A stretch of 64,000 nt of DNA from Thermoplasmata archaeon (GCA_021810045.1 JAJZJR010000005.1:39685-103684); one strand, 5' to 3'; positions 1-9,800 are shown, counted from the stretch's first letter. Numbers and translations: made by a program. The notes: generated by a model not told the origin, from the letters alone.

Positions 1-633
1 AAGCTGGTTGTTGCCGTCGATGTTTTTGACTGTGATTTTGCCCTTGATCTTGCCAGAGAAATAGGCAAGGAAGTGTTTGCGTTAAAGGTCAACTGGCCTC
101 TTCTTATGGTCAGGGGGTCATCTATTGTTTCCGAACTTTCCAGATATGCGAGAGTGATCTGTGACCTCAAGATTGCAGATATTCCCAACACCAACAGGCT
201 AATTGTGGACAAAGTATCCGGGGAAGGGGCGTGGGGAGTCATAAGCCATTCCTTTACAGGAGAGGACTCCCTGAAGTCTGTTGTTGAAGCTGCAGGTGAT
301 ACAAAAGTATTCTCAGTAGTGGCCATGAGTCACCCGGGTGCCTCTCAATTCATTCATCCAAGAACCGATGAACTAATCGACCTTTCAATAAAAACAGGTG
401 TATATGGGCTCATAGCTCCGGGAAACAACTATGAAATGCTTTCAGGGATCCGTGCAAGAACAAATGAACTCGTTCTCCTCACTCCCGGTATCGGTGCACA
501 GGGTGGAACTCCAGAGGAAGCAATGCGACATGGTGCAGATCTTCTGATTGTGGGAAGAGCAATATACAACGCTGAAAAACCCATTGAAGAAGTAAGAAGA
601 TTCAACTCTGCCATATCACAGTTTAGAAGATAG
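1..633 (+). CDS. pyrF: Orotidine 5'-phosphate decarboxylase (5' end outside window)
   Basis: Decarboxylates orotidine monophosphate to UMP, the last step of pyrimidine synthesis. The frame is open from the first base, so the N-terminus lies before the window. The codons at 163-180 give DLKIAD, the D-x-K-x-x-D catalytic signature of the family, followed by IPNTN. Near the end, GIGAQGG and VGRAIYNA match the phosphate-binding loop region. The visible 210 codons cover most of a normal 210-230 residue archaeal enzyme. An internal GTG at 73 is not the real start. The stop overlaps the convergent cbiB stop by 11 bases. Confidence 0.93.
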   Translation, partial: KLVVAVDVFDCDFALDLAREIGKEVFALKVNWPLLMVRGSSIVSELSRYARVICDLKIADIPNTNRLIVDKVSGEGAWGVISHSFTGEDSLKSVVEAAGDTKVFSVVAMSHPGASQFIHPRTDELIDLSIKTGVYGLIAPGNNYEMLSGIRARTNELVLLTPGIGAQGGTPEEAMRHGADLLIVGRAIYNAEKPIEEVRRFNSAISQFRR

Positions 634-1567
634 GCAGGAAATAAATCAGAATCATCACCGGTATCACGAATATTATGAGGTAAATGTAGAAGGACATGTA
701 ATATGCCTTAAGGGCCCTTTTCACGTCACCAACGGATGGTTCAAATCCATTCTCGTTTATTATGTAATAACCGCTTTTTTCCAGCCTCAGGTTAAGGGAA
801 GAAGCCATGGCCCCCATTGCCCAGCCATTATTGGGACTATCAGTGGAAGTTCTTGCTGCAATGAATGAAATGCTGTTTACCCGGTAGTTCAGCAATTCGG
901 TACCCATCATTATAAAGAGTGCCTCGATTTTTGCTGGTATATAATTAAAGACCGTGTGGATTATGGATGGCCATTTACCGAAGTCAATGTTCCTCCTGTT
1001 TTTCTGCCCTACCAGGGTGTCGAGCACGTTCGTGACCCTTGAAATAAAAGCACCCGCTATGCCGAAGAATGAAAAATAGAACAGGGGAGCAAAAACATCA
1101 TTAAGCAAAGTCACGGAAATTGTCTCTATAACCGCAGAGGAAATGCCGGAAGCATCAAGATCAGTAGTATCTCTCTTTATTATCCTGGAAGCAAAAGTCC
1201 GTGCCTCTTCAACTCTGCCTTCTTCGAGGGCTTTAACCACGGGATTTATGTCCTGTCCAATGGAAGTCATGGAAAAGGATCCCTTAAGAAGAATTATGGC
1301 AATTATTGCATATGCGATTACAAAACTGTATGCTGCATAAAGAACAACATAAATGAGTCCCCCGAACATTGCACTTATAAGCAAAACGTAGAGGAGTCCC
1401 GCCACCTGTTTGTTCTCAATTATTCTGAGATACGGGTCAAGAACCTGTCCCACTTTCCTTATCACAGTTACAGGGTGGACCCACTTCCTCGGTTCTCCAA
1501 ATATAAAATCTATGGCTATGGAGCCTAGAAGGACGGCAAGTGATATCTCCAGTGCAATTGCTGACAT
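623..1567 (-). CDS. cbiB: Adenosylcobinamide-phosphate synthase (CbiB/CobD)
   Basis: Integral membrane enzyme that attaches aminopropanol (phosphate) to adenosylcobyric acid in cobalamin synthesis. The 314-residue protein begins with a hydrophobic stretch ending in DFIFGEPRKWVHPV, the family hallmark (D-x-x-x-G-x-P-x-x-x-H-P). It has several membrane segments and the internal W-P-S-I-I and N-N-G-W-A-M-G-A-M-A regions typical of CbiB. The ATG is at 1565-1567. No other cobalamin gene is adjacent. A B12-dependent ribonucleotide reductase lies at the far end of the window, which fits a need for the cofactor. Recognition rests on motifs seen by eye. Confidence 0.9.
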   Translation of the reverse strand: MSAIALEISLAVLLGSIAIDFIFGEPRKWVHPVTVIRKVGQVLDPYLRIIENKQVAGLLYVLLISAMFGGLIYVVLYAAYSFVIAYAIIAIILLKGSFSMTSIGQDINPVVKALEEGRVEEARTFASRIIKRDTTDLDASGISSAVIETISVTLLNDVFAPLFYFSFFGIAGAFISRVTNVLDTLVGQKNRRNIDFGKWPSIIHTVFNYIPAKIEALFIMMGTELLNYRVNSISFIAARTSTDSPNNGWAMGAMASSLNLRLEKSGYYIINENGFEPSVGDVKRALKAYYMSFYIYLIIFVIPVMILIYFLPIF

Positions 1568-1689
1568 ATGGATGCTATTTCCCGGTTATTTCACAATTGC
1601 TCAGCCAATAAAAGCTTTGGTCTTACAATAGATATAGATATTTGCATTATTTTCGCATTATCTATTTCTTAAAAGCCAACAATAGGGAC

Positions 1690-1790
1690 ATATCCAACAA
1701 AAGAAGTTTCCCGTCTGGCCTATGGGAAACTACGAAAAATCAACTGCAGATGCCATATGTAGAACTTGGCAAAGCGACTCTGGCCGTACG
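1690..1790. other. Two tandem hairpins in a 270-base intergenic region
   Basis: The stretch between cbiB and the divergent coiled-coil gene holds a perfect inverted repeat with 8-base arms (AGTTTCCC at 1705-1712, GGGAAACT at 1724-1731). A second, weaker one follows (TGCCA at 1751-1755, TGGCA at 1767-1771). A T/A-rich TATA-like stretch lies near 1660-1672. This could be a small RNA, a terminator-like structure or chance. I see no C/D box pair and no ORF here. Confidence 0.25.
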
Positions 1791-1795
1791 AAAGG

Positions 1796-1808
1796 TATTT
1801 ATTTAAAT
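1796..1808 (+). promoter_or_regulatory. TATA box of the coiled-coil gene
   Basis: TATTTATTTAAAT lies 38-50 bases before the ATG at 1846 and is a strong archaeal TATA element. Transcription would start near 1830, leaving a leader of at most about 15 bases that contains GGTGAG just before the ATG. Confidence 0.6.
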
Positions 1809-1845
1809 CGGGCATTCTGAAAAAGCTTTTGCGTGATTGGTGAGT

Positions 1846-2733
1846 ATGAGCGAGCTTTTAGAAGACTTTGAGCAAAAACGTGAACTTATCAGAAAGATAG
1901 TGGAAGAACACATTAAGAAGAGAGACGATGCTGCTGGTGAGAGCCACAGGTTCGCTGAGGAAAGAGACATACTTAACAACAAAGTTCGCGAAATGCGCGA
2001 AGAAGTTAAGAAGAAGATTGCTGAGAAGAACGATCTCATCGAGCAGGTTCAAAAACTTCGCGCAGAAAAGGAAGAACATTATAAGGAATTATCCGAACTA
2101 AGGAAGGAATATCGCAAGGTCAGGGAAGAAACCAACGTAGAAGGCGTCGATCGCAGAGGTCTCAGAGCAAAGGAAAAGGAACTCCAGAGACTGGAGACAA
2201 GACAGCAGACCACACAGCTGGACAAGAAGGACGAGGCCAAAGTTGTTTCTGAGATTAGAAAACTGAGCAACGAGATCAGACAGATAAAGAGCTTCAGGGA
2301 GAAAGAACTTGAAAGCAATGATTCAATCAAGGACCTCAGTCAGAAGATCAACGGCGAGAGAAAGAGTGGCGAAACCCTGAAGAAGGAGATCGACGAGATT
2401 TCCAAGAAGATAACTGCAATCAGCGAGGATATTAACAAAAGCCTTCAGGATCTGGATGAAACCAGGAAGAAGGCAGATGAATTCCACGAACAGTTTGTTA
2501 AATTCAGCCAGGAATCAACTAAGGAACATGAGGCTTTCATTCAGGCAAAGACTGAACTGAGGGACCTTGAGAAGGTTATTTCCAGCATAAGGACCAAATC
2601 CAGGGCCACAAAGAAGAAGGAAAAGGAAGGAGAACTCCAGAAGAAAGCTACAACATTATTTGACAAGTTCAAGAATGGTGAGCAGCTTACAACAGAGGAT
2701 CTCCTTATTCTCCAGAAAGCCGGTTTTCTCTAA
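1846..2733 (+). CDS. Archaeal coiled-coil protein
   Basis: A highly charged protein of about 295 residues made almost wholly of heptad-like helix: long runs of E, K, R, L and I with no hydrophobic segment and few prolines. It resembles the uncharacterised archaeal coiled-coil family annotated only as 'coiled-coil protein' or 'SMC-like'. There is no Walker motif, so it is not an SMC ATPase by itself. The C-terminus (about the last 35 residues, ending in LLILQKAGFL) is less charged and could be a small folded tail. TTG 1837 and GTG 1840 are alternative starts; ATG 1846 is preferred because of the GGTGAG before it. Function unknown; a structural or scaffold role is only a guess. Confidence 0.75.
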   Translation: MSELLEDFEQKRELIRKIVEEHIKKRDDAAGESHRFAEERDILNNKVREMREEVKKKIAEKNDLIEQVQKLRAEKEEHYKELSELRKEYRKVREETNVEGVDRRGLRAKEKELQRLETRQQTTQLDKKDEAKVVSEIRKLSNEIRQIKSFREKELESNDSIKDLSQKINGERKSGETLKKEIDEISKKITAISEDINKSLQDLDETRKKADEFHEQFVKFSQESTKEHEAFIQAKTELRDLEKVISSIRTKSRATKKKEKEGELQKKATTLFDKFKNGEQLTTEDLLILQKAGFL

Positions 2734-2746
2734 ATTTTTAAAAAAA

Positions 2747-3844
2747 TTAATTCTCCTCTTCGACTATTTCTGAAGAGAGAGATACATTATATACTCTGGA
2801 ATTACTCTGAAGATTAAGTTTTGGTGCAAGCACACTTTCGTGTATCTCACATTTTTGTCCAATTACTGTGCCTTTCATAATAACAGATCTTTCTATTTTC
2901 GCTCCGTCCAGAACCTTTACTCCGTCCATTAGGATTGAGTCAGTGATGGTGACATTCTTTCCGATCTGGACACCATCATATACTGCAGAGCCCTCAATAA
3001 TAGTTCCCTCCATGGAATTTACACCTTCACCGATAAAGGTGGGACCTGTAAGTTTTGATCCCTTAAAGTGTCGTAGTGACGAGTTGACTATGAGTTTCCC
3101 GGAAACCTCTGGATCGGAGAAAGTATATCCATATTTTTCAGTCATAAGCTGGTTTGCCCTTATCATGTCATTGGGTCTCCCGGTGTCAAGCCATGTGCCT
3201 TCTCCAACATACCCATGGATCCTGATGCCGTTTTCAAGGAGTTTTGGAAAGAGTTCCTTGGCGAAATCATACGGCTTCCCCTCAGGAATAAGATCGAGAA
3301 TTTCCGGTTCAATAATGTAAAGACCGGCGTTTATCAGGTTGGAAAAAGCTTTGTCCGGAGTTGGTTTTTCAAGGAATTTTGTGACAACATTATCCTCCAT
3401 TTCCACAATTCCAAACTGCGAAGGATCGTCAACAGTTGTCAGTGCGATTGTAAGCTTAGATTTCTTCTCCCGGTGAAATTTAAGTATATTTGTAATGTTA
3501 AAATCCGCAAGAGTGTCCCCACTGCCTACTATGAATGTATCATCAAGAAATTTTGAAACCAGCTTGATACTCCCTGCAGTGCCCACAGGCTCCCTTTCAA
3601 CAGAAAAAAGTATGTTCTGATCAGGATGCTTGAACTTTATAACACCATTTATCAGGGCCTCAAATTTGTATCCTGCAGTAATTATTGCATCCTTTATTCC
3701 TGCTTCATAGTATGAATCCAGGACGTATCCTATACAGGGTTTTCCTGCTATTGGCACAAGTGGCTTCGGAATGGAATAGGTTATTGGTCTCAGACGGGTC
3801 CCTTTTCCACCTGCCATTATTACTGCTTTCAATGACACAGCCAA
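2747..3844 (-). CDS. NDP-sugar pyrophosphorylase with left-handed beta-helix tail
   Basis: Transfers a nucleotidyl group to a sugar 1-phosphate, giving NDP-sugars for glycan or lipid glycosylation. The N-terminus carries KAVIMAGGKGTRLRP, the nucleotidyltransferase signature, and the middle carries EKPTPDKAF and NAGLYI. Residues from about 265 on are hexapeptide-like repeats (GPTFIGEGV, GTIIEGSAV, GVQIGKNVTI, GVKVLDGAKI) forming a beta-helix, as in GDP-mannose or glucose-1-phosphate transferases. The sugar and nucleotide cannot be decided from sequence alone. The start is TTG 3844 or GTG 3838. The gene ends 14 bases from the convergent coiled-coil gene. A second enzyme of this fold without the helix is at 28544-29482. 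Confidence 0.88.
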   Translation of the reverse strand: MAVSLKAVIMAGGKGTRLRPITYSIPKPLVPIAGKPCIGYVLDSYYEAGIKDAIITAGYKFEALINGVIKFKHPDQNILFSVEREPVGTAGSIKLVSKFLDDTFIVGSGDTLADFNITNILKFHREKKSKLTIALTTVDDPSQFGIVEMEDNVVTKFLEKPTPDKAFSNLINAGLYIIEPEILDLIPEGKPYDFAKELFPKLLENGIRIHGYVGEGTWLDTGRPNDMIRANQLMTEKYGYTFSDPEVSGKLIVNSSLRHFKGSKLTGPTFIGEGVNSMEGTIIEGSAVYDGVQIGKNVTITDSILMDGVKVLDGAKIERSVIMKGTVIGQKCEIHESVLAPKLNLQSNSRVYNVSLSSEIVEEEN

Positions 3845-3966
3845 ATAATGGCATTTAACACATTAAAATTTCCTTTTCAGAGTATTTACATTTATATTAT
3901 TTATATACGGACTATAATAGTCATTAATGCAATAAATTTTAGGATAAATTCATATTATTCATATTC

Positions 3967-3978
3967 TTAACCGGTTAA
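3967..3978. promoter_or_regulatory. Perfect 12-base palindrome abutting the MFS start codon
   Basis: TTAACCGGTTAA is perfectly self-complementary and ends at the base before the ATG at 3979. AACCG recurs inside codons 2-3. If transcription starts at or close to the ATG, a protein bound here would block initiation. It is a candidate operator; the factor is unknown. Confidence 0.45.
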
Positions 3979-5178
3979 ATGAACCGAACAGTATACCTGA
4001 TTCCATACTGGATTCTGAACTTTACAATCGGCTTTGGCTGGTTTTCTCTGGCTCCTCTCGTACCAAGCCTCATAGGACAGTTTGGTGTACAGCTCTCTTC
4101 TATTACAATTCTAATCTCGTTATATGGATACACCATGGTAATATTTGCCCTGGTCTCCGGATATCTTTCTGCGAAATTCTCAGTTACGATTTCTCTTATC
4201 TCAGCGGCACTGATATCAAGCATAGGGCTCTTTCTCAGGGCATTCTCGCCAAACTACGATTTCCTGTTTGTTGCCCAGTTTATTGCTGCAATTGCCTATC
4301 CTCTCGCTCTAGGGCCGGTCGGTTCCCTGGCTCAGTCCATAAGCAGGGAAAGAAGCCACATGATCGTAGGTGTAAGTGTTGGCATACTGTTTCTGGGGAT
4401 GTCTGCAGGAGCTTTTCTCACTCCATCTTTGCTGGTTTCACTGGGAACAGTTAACCATGTATTCCTGCTGGAAGCAGCTTTCTCATTAATTGCACTTATT
4501 ATGCTTCCATTCGTTACAAAGAAATATCCAAGAGACTATGCGGGCCGATCCTTAAGGGGAGTATTCAAGGCAGGAATGTTCAAAAACTGGTACGTTGGTC
4601 TTATAATCTCATCCTTTTCAGTCATGCTGGGTGGCATTGCAGCAGAAGCACTTGGTGCATTCCCGACATTGAAATCTAACGCCATCCAGTACTCCGGGGT
4701 CCTTACCGGGTTATCGTTCCTTGGTTCAGCACTTGGGGCAATAATCCTTCCTCCAATATTTGAATCCCTGAAAAGAGTAAGAGCCGGCATGGTTTTCACA
4801 TCAGTGTTGGCCGTAATCTCGATGGCACTGCTTGGATACGGACTTGCATACAGCGGAAATTATGGAATACTGATTGCCTCATTCTTCATGTTCGGATTCT
4901 TTGGAAATGCATACTGGTCAATGGCAATGACGTCAACAACAAGATACTCTCCAGACGCAGCACAGGCTGGTTTTGCAACTTCCATGTACAGTGTAGCCAC
5001 TAATCTTGGAGTTGCATTTATTCCCACTTTCCTTGGACCGTACTTCCTGGGGAACCATGGTCCCGGAGTGGCTATTGTAATCGGTGCAGTTGCAGTTGGT
5101 TTTGTCCTGTCTTTCTTCCTCAAGGTTGCATCCAATTCAAAATCAGAAACCAGGGAAGCAAATACCAGCCAGGCATAA
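3979..5178 (+). CDS. Major facilitator superfamily transporter
   Basis: A 399-residue protein with about 12 hydrophobic segments in two halves split by a charged loop (TKKYPRDYAGRSLRG, about residues 179-193). The N-terminal half has the YLSAKFS loop in the place of the MFS loop 2-3 motif. The substrate cannot be read from sequence; the family exports or imports sugars, acids, drugs or small anions with proton coupling. The gene stands alone behind an A/T-rich promoter and a palindrome, so it may be regulated singly. The ending is polar (SNSKSETREANTSQA), a cytoplasmic tail. Confidence 0.85.
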   Translation: MNRTVYLIPYWILNFTIGFGWFSLAPLVPSLIGQFGVQLSSITILISLYGYTMVIFALVSGYLSAKFSVTISLISAALISSIGLFLRAFSPNYDFLFVAQFIAAIAYPLALGPVGSLAQSISRERSHMIVGVSVGILFLGMSAGAFLTPSLLVSLGTVNHVFLLEAAFSLIALIMLPFVTKKYPRDYAGRSLRGVFKAGMFKNWYVGLIISSFSVMLGGIAAEALGAFPTLKSNAIQYSGVLTGLSFLGSALGAIILPPIFESLKRVRAGMVFTSVLAVISMALLGYGLAYSGNYGILIASFFMFGFFGNAYWSMAMTSTTRYSPDAAQAGFATSMYSVATNLGVAFIPTFLGPYFLGNHGPGVAIVIGAVAVGFVLSFFLKVASNSKSETREANTSQA

Positions 5179-5286
5179 ATCCTGCATACTCAATTTTTTC
5201 TTTGCGAAAGAAAAATAAAGGAACGTTTAAATCAACATAACCATAGATACACTTAATCCAATGAAATTCCCAAGGATGCGAAAATA

Positions 5287-5592
5287 ATGGTAGTAACTTA
5301 TCCTCCATTCCTGGAGCCATATGCTGCAGAGGTCACAATACTGCTTGTTTTCATAGACGGACTTCTCTTTGGATTTGCACTGAAGAAAGCCTTTGTTTCT
5401 GTTGTTCTTATCATTGTTGCCTTCATAATTGCATATTTCCTGGGACTGACATTCATACCCAATATCTCGCTTGGCTCCATTGTCCATCAGGTCATGAATT
5501 ACTCATCGGCTGTGCATTTCGGGAGCCTCATAGTCTCCTTCACAATTGTTGTGTTCTTTATCGGGTTGGGTATTGGTTTATGGAGAGGTTGA
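5287..5592 (+). CDS. Small membrane protein of unknown function
   Basis: A 101-residue, strongly hydrophobic protein with three or four membrane segments (about residues 14-30, 34-54, 58-75 and 78-98). The loops hold few charges. It lies between the MFS transporter and hutU on the same strand as the former, 108 bases after it. A TATA-like TTTAAAT lies near 5224. No domain recognised. The coding call rests on its length, hydrophobic periodicity and lack of a competing frame. Confidence 0.6.
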   Translation: MVVTYPPFLEPYAAEVTILLVFIDGLLFGFALKKAFVSVVLIIVAFIIAYFLGLTFIPNISLGSIVHQVMNYSSAVHFGSLIVSFTIVVFFIGLGIGLWRG

Positions 5593-5708
5593 AAATTATC
5601 CATTGGAGAATCCTGTCAGGATTTCTCGGCATGGTCAAAAATTTATGAATCCGGCCTGGCCGGATCCGCAAATGGTTCTGTTTTTCCGATATTGAAAAAA
5701 TTATGGAA

Positions 5709-7394
5709 TTATTCCTTGAAGTAAGGCACCTTGAACTTGGTTCCCTTTCGAATCAGACTCCTGGAACTCTCGTAACCTGCATCTGCATGCCTGATTACGC
5801 CAATCCCCGGATCCGCATTGAGAACTCTGCTGATCTTTTCTGCAGCCTCATCTGTTCCGTCCGCAACCATGACAAATCCTGCATGAATCGCATTTCCTAT
5901 GCCTGTGCCTCCTCCATGATGCACTGACACCCAGGTTGCTCCTGATGATGCATTGAGCAATGCATTAAGGATGGGCCAGTCTGCAATTGCGTCGCTCCCG
6001 TCCAGCATGGCCTCAGTCTCCCTGTATGGGGAAGCAACCGATCCAGTATCATGGTGATCTCTTCCGATGGCGACTGGTGCAGATAGTATCTTGTTCTTGA
6101 CCATGTCATTGATGAGAAGTCCGATTTTTTCCCTCAATCCATAACCGGCGTAACATATTCTTGCGGGAAGTCCCTGGAATTTTACTTTTTCCTTTGCAAG
6201 CTTGAGCCACTTTACCAGGTGTTCATCGTAGCCGAAGTTGTCTATTATGGCCTGGTCAATCTTGTAAATATCCTCCGGATCACCGCTGAGAGCCACCCAC
6301 CTGAATGGGCCCGATCCAACGGCGAAGAGATCCCTGATGTATCCGGGGACATACCCCGGAATGTCGAATGCGTTTTCCAGGCCTCCTTCCATGGCTCTTG
6401 TTCTCAGGTTGTTTCCGTAATCGAAAACATTGGACCCGTTTTGCCTGAACCAGATCATGGATTTCACTTCCTTCACAATGGATGCATAAACGGCCTTCCT
6501 GTATCCATCAGGGTCTTTCTCCCTGAACTTCTCGGCTTCCTGGACATTGTACCCCTCCGGGATGTATCCAACATTAATGTCATGGGCTGCAGTCTGGTCC
6601 GTTATGATGTCTGGAATGATGCCTCTTTTCTGCAGTTCAGGATAAATTGTTGCGGCATTTCCCAACAATCCGATTGAGAGAGGCTTTCCTTCCTTTAAGG
6701 CCTGGTCCTTGAGCTTAAGGGCCTCATCAAGGTTGTCAACCCAGGTATCAAGATACTTACCATTGATTCTCCTGTCGATCTTGCTCCTGTCAACCTCTAC
6801 TATAATCCCAACACCGTCATTCATGGTAATTGCCAGGGGCTGAGCACCTCCCATCTCACCCAATCCGGATGAGAGGATCCATTTTCCTTTCAGGCCTTCC
6901 TGGTTGAACTCTTTCTTTCCTATTGCAGCAAGTGTCTCATAGGTTCCCTGAAGGATTCCCTGTGTACCTATGTATATCCAGCTTCCTGCAGTCATCTGCC
7001 CGAACATGGTGAGACCTCTTTTCTCAAGGTCCCAGAAGATGTCATCTGTGGCCCATCTTGGCACTATCTGGGCATTAACAATAAGGACCCTGGGTGCGTA
7101 CTTGGTTGTCTTGAAAGCACCAACGGGCTTTCCGGACTGAATAAGAAGGGTTTCATCATTGTAAAGTTCCTGGAGCATGTGTGTTATTTCATCGAAGCTT
7201 TCCCAGTTTCTGGCTGCTTTCCCCTTTCCACCGTATACAATGAGATTGTCAGGATCCTTGGCTACTTCAGGATCAAGGTTATTCATTAAAAGTCTGAGAG
7301 CGGCTTCCTGTCCCCAGCCTCTGCAGTGCAACTCTTTCCCGCGGGGCGCTCTAATAACTCTCTTTCCTTCTGGTTTACTTTCAGCGGATTCCAT
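5709..7394 (-). CDS. hutU: Urocanate hydratase
   Basis: Second enzyme of histidine breakdown: converts urocanate to imidazolone propionate using tightly bound NAD. The protein of about 561 residues starts with KRVIRAPRG and [20 protein letters not shown], the conserved urocanase opening. Later it has [12 protein letters not shown] and [17 protein letters not shown], the active-site region. The length matches the usual 550-570. ATG 7394 is preferred because the family starts just before the RAPRG segment; upstream ATGs at 7412 and 7424 are in frame. No hutH or hutI is next to it. The later formimino steps are encoded at 59567-61080. Confidence 0.95.
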   Translation of the reverse strand: MESAESKPEGKRVIRAPRGKELHCRGWGQEAALRLLMNNLDPEVAKDPDNLIVYGGKGKAARNWESFDEITHMLQELYNDETLLIQSGKPVGAFKTTKYAPRVLIVNAQIVPRWATDDIFWDLEKRGLTMFGQMTAGSWIYIGTQGILQGTYETLAAIGKKEFNQEGLKGKWILSSGLGEMGGAQPLAITMNDGVGIIVEVDRSKIDRRINGKYLDTWVDNLDEALKLKDQALKEGKPLSIGLLGNAATIYPELQKRGIIPDIITDQTAAHDINVGYIPEGYNVQEAEKFREKDPDGYRKAVYASIVKEVKSMIWFRQNGSNVFDYGNNLRTRAMEGGLENAFDIPGYVPGYIRDLFAVGSGPFRWVALSGDPEDIYKIDQAIIDNFGYDEHLVKWLKLAKEKVKFQGLPARICYAGYGLREKIGLLINDMVKNKILSAPVAIGRDHHDTGSVASPYRETEAMLDGSDAIADWPILNALLNASSGATWVSVHHGGGTGIGNAIHAGFVMVADGTDEAAEKISRVLNADPGIGVIRHADAGYESSRSLIRKGTKFKVPYFKE

Positions 7395-7489
7395 TCTAAT
7401 CAACCCTATCATGATATAAATCATGATTAATGTTTGCCATGGCTCAAAATGAAGGTAAATTTATTGGTACCTGAGTTAATCTACCCGTA

Positions 7490-8254
7490 TTGCCAACCAA
7501 GATCATATCATGGAACGTTAATGGAATCAGAGCAGCAATCAGGAACGGTCTCCTTGACTTTGTCCTGGATGAAGACGCAGATATTTTCGCATTCCAGGAG
7601 ATCAAGAATCACGAATTCCAGATGCCCATGGAACTTACAGAAAAAAAGTACCTGGCATTTGCCAATCCTGCGGAAAAGAAAGGCTACAGCGGAACACTGA
7701 TCATGACAAGAAGGAAACCACTGTCTCATTTCACAGGACTGGGAGAATTTGGCGAGGAGACAGAAGGAAGGGTATTAGGGATAGAATTGGACGCTTTCTG
7801 GTTTGTGAACATATACTTCCCCAATTCACAGAGGGAACTCACAAGACTGGACTACAAGATCGACTTCAACAACAGGGTGTTAAGACTGCTCGAGAAACTC
7901 AGGGAATCAAAACCGGTGATTGTGTGCGGTGACATGAACGTTGCACATACTGAAATTGACATAGCAAGGCCGAAGGACAACACCAAAAATGCAGGTTTCA
8001 CGCAGGAGGAACGCCAGTGGTTCACTGAATTCCTGGATCACGGATATGTGGATACGTTCAGGCTTTTCAACAACGAGCCGGGAAACTATACATGGTGGTC
8101 ATACCGGTTCAATGCAAGAGAAAAGAACATCGGCTGGAGAATTGATTATTTTGTTGTTTCATCTGAAATAAAGGAAAAGGTGGTTTCCTCCGACATACTG
8201 ATGGAAGTAACCGGGTCAGATCATGCACCAATACGCCTTGTCATAGATGATTGA
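7490..8254 (+). CDS. xth: Exodeoxyribonuclease III / AP endonuclease
   Basis: Cuts DNA at abasic sites and removes 3' blocks in base-excision repair. The 254-residue protein has the exonuclease III motifs in order: SWNVNGIRA near the start, FQEIK (metal-binding Glu), CGDMNVAHTEID (catalytic Asp and Asn region), YTWWSYR, and the final GSDHAPI (catalytic His). The start is TTG 7490; a TATA-like AAATTTATT about 25 bases before supports a leaderless TTG start. The last 14 bases overlap the convergent purA. Confidence 0.95.
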   Translation: MPTKIISWNVNGIRAAIRNGLLDFVLDEDADIFAFQEIKNHEFQMPMELTEKKYLAFANPAEKKGYSGTLIMTRRKPLSHFTGLGEFGEETEGRVLGIELDAFWFVNIYFPNSQRELTRLDYKIDFNNRVLRLLEKLRESKPVIVCGDMNVAHTEIDIARPKDNTKNAGFTQEERQWFTEFLDHGYVDTFRLFNNEPGNYTWWSYRFNAREKNIGWRIDYFVVSSEIKEKVVSSDILMEVTGSDHAPIRLVIDD

Positions 8255-9539
8255 GCCTGGAACCCTGGGTTACAATGGTGTTTTCCCTCCCTTCACCCAG
8301 AGACAGGACTTCAACAGGGACCTTGAGCTCATCCTCAATTATCCTGATGTAATCCTTCATTTTCTGAGGAAGCATCGAATAATCATGCTTCTTAAGGATC
8401 TCAGGATCAAGTTTACCCCATGACTCAACCTCCCTGAAAGTGAGTTCAAGCTCTTCAAGTTCCTTGAAGCTTCTGGGGATGTAGTTGAGCTCTTTTCCGT
8501 TTTTCTTGTAGGAGGTACAGATCTTTATGGTGTCCATTTCTCCTAGAGTGTCTAGCCTGGTGAGAGCTATAGCATCAACATCATTCATCCTTATGGAATA
8601 TTTTAGCATAGGGAGGTCCAGCCAGCCAACTCTCCTGGGCCTGCGGGTGACCGTCCCGTATTCATTCCCAACGTCTCTTAACCTGTCTGCCAGCTCGCCA
8701 TGGATCTCGGTTGGAAAAGGCCCGGCTCCAACCTTTGACATGTATGCCTTGACCACTCCAAGAACATAGTCAACTCTCCTGAAGGGAAATCCTGCACCAA
8801 GTGAAAGGGCACCAGCAAGAGCATTTGATGAAGTTACAAAGGGATACATTCCAAAGTCTATGTCCAGCATCGTTCCCTGTGCCCCTTCGAACAAGATGTT
8901 CTTTCCATTCTGGTAAAGATCGTAAATTGTTGCTTCTGTATATTCAAGATAGGGTTCAAGCTCCTGTCCTGCCTTATGGAGATCAAGGGCAACTTTTTCC
9001 CTTACTGATGGGTCTGAAAATTCCGTATCAGACAGGAGGTTTAGCTTCATCCTGTAAATGATCTCTATTTTTTCACGGAGAATTTCAAGGTTCTGCAGGT
9101 CATTCATCCGTATTCCGGTTCTGGCGTATTTGTCCTCGTAAGTTGGCCCTATGCCTTGTGCTGTAGTGCCAAGGCTCAGTTTTGACCTTACTTCCTCTTC
9201 CTTCCTGTCCAACTCCTTGTGCATAGGGGTAACAACGTGTGCAAGCTTGCTGATTTTAATCCTGGCCTTACACCTGGAAGATTTAAGGTTGCTTATCTCA
9301 TCAATAAGCGCCTGCGGATCGATGACCATCCCGTTTCCAAGAATTACTGTTTCGCACCTGAGAGATCCAGATGGGACAAGCCTGAATTTGTATTTCTCGC
9401 CATTGGCAACCACTGTATGGCCTGCATTTGCCCCGCCGTTGAATCTTACCTCAACCTGGAACTTGTCGCTGAGGAAATCAGAGATCTTGCCCTTTCCCTC
9501 ATCACCGAACTGTAGTCCAAGAACTGCGCCAATCATCAT
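8241..9539 (-). CDS. purA: Adenylosuccinate synthetase
   Basis: Condenses IMP with aspartate using GTP, the first step from IMP to AMP. The 432-residue protein starts with GAVLGLQFGDEGKGK, the P-loop-like GDEGKGK signature, then NGGANAGHTVV with the catalytic His. It also has TTAQGIGPTYEDKYAR, FEGAQGTMLDIDFG and TRRPRRVGWLD. The length is normal. It starts at one of two adjacent ATGs at 9539/9536. purH, which makes IMP, is at 51071-52573. The 262 bases upstream hold no further gene that I can see. Confidence 0.96.
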   Translation of the reverse strand: MMIGAVLGLQFGDEGKGKISDFLSDKFQVEVRFNGGANAGHTVVANGEKYKFRLVPSGSLRCETVILGNGMVIDPQALIDEISNLKSSRCKARIKISKLAHVVTPMHKELDRKEEEVRSKLSLGTTAQGIGPTYEDKYARTGIRMNDLQNLEILREKIEIIYRMKLNLLSDTEFSDPSVREKVALDLHKAGQELEPYLEYTEATIYDLYQNGKNILFEGAQGTMLDIDFGMYPFVTSSNALAGALSLGAGFPFRRVDYVLGVVKAYMSKVGAGPFPTEIHGELADRLRDVGNEYGTVTRRPRRVGWLDLPMLKYSIRMNDVDAIALTRLDTLGEMDTIKICTSYKKNGKELNYIPRSFKELEELELTFREVESWGKLDPEILKKHDYSMLPQKMKDYIRIIEDELKVPVEVLSLGEGRENTIVTQGSRLNHL

Positions 9540-9800
9540 GCATCACGCCTTAAGACAAAAGGCCTTTCAGCAATGAACAGAGGCTGATGGGGCTCAGGGG
9601 AGCGAGCTGAAACAAAGTTATCTTCAAAATAGTGAATTCCCGTTGTAAGGTTCACTCAAGTTCCATGGTGGCATGCCTAATAATGTTTCTGGAGTATGGA
9701 ATCAGGGTTAATGCACTTTTAATAAATATGTATTTAAAGTCATTATCCTGAATCAAGGTAGAAAGTATAAGACCTTCAAACAAATTATGGGTTTGATACT

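Noticed and set aside
730..760. tRNA-like T-loop GGTTCAAATCC
   Set aside because: Lies inside cbiB with no acceptor or anticodon stem around it. No other tRNA-like clusters were noticed in the gaps.
9540..9720. GC-rich segment GGGGCTCAGGGGAGCGAGC upstream of purA
   Set aside because: Only four-base self-complementarity, no ORF, no box motif; nothing supportable.
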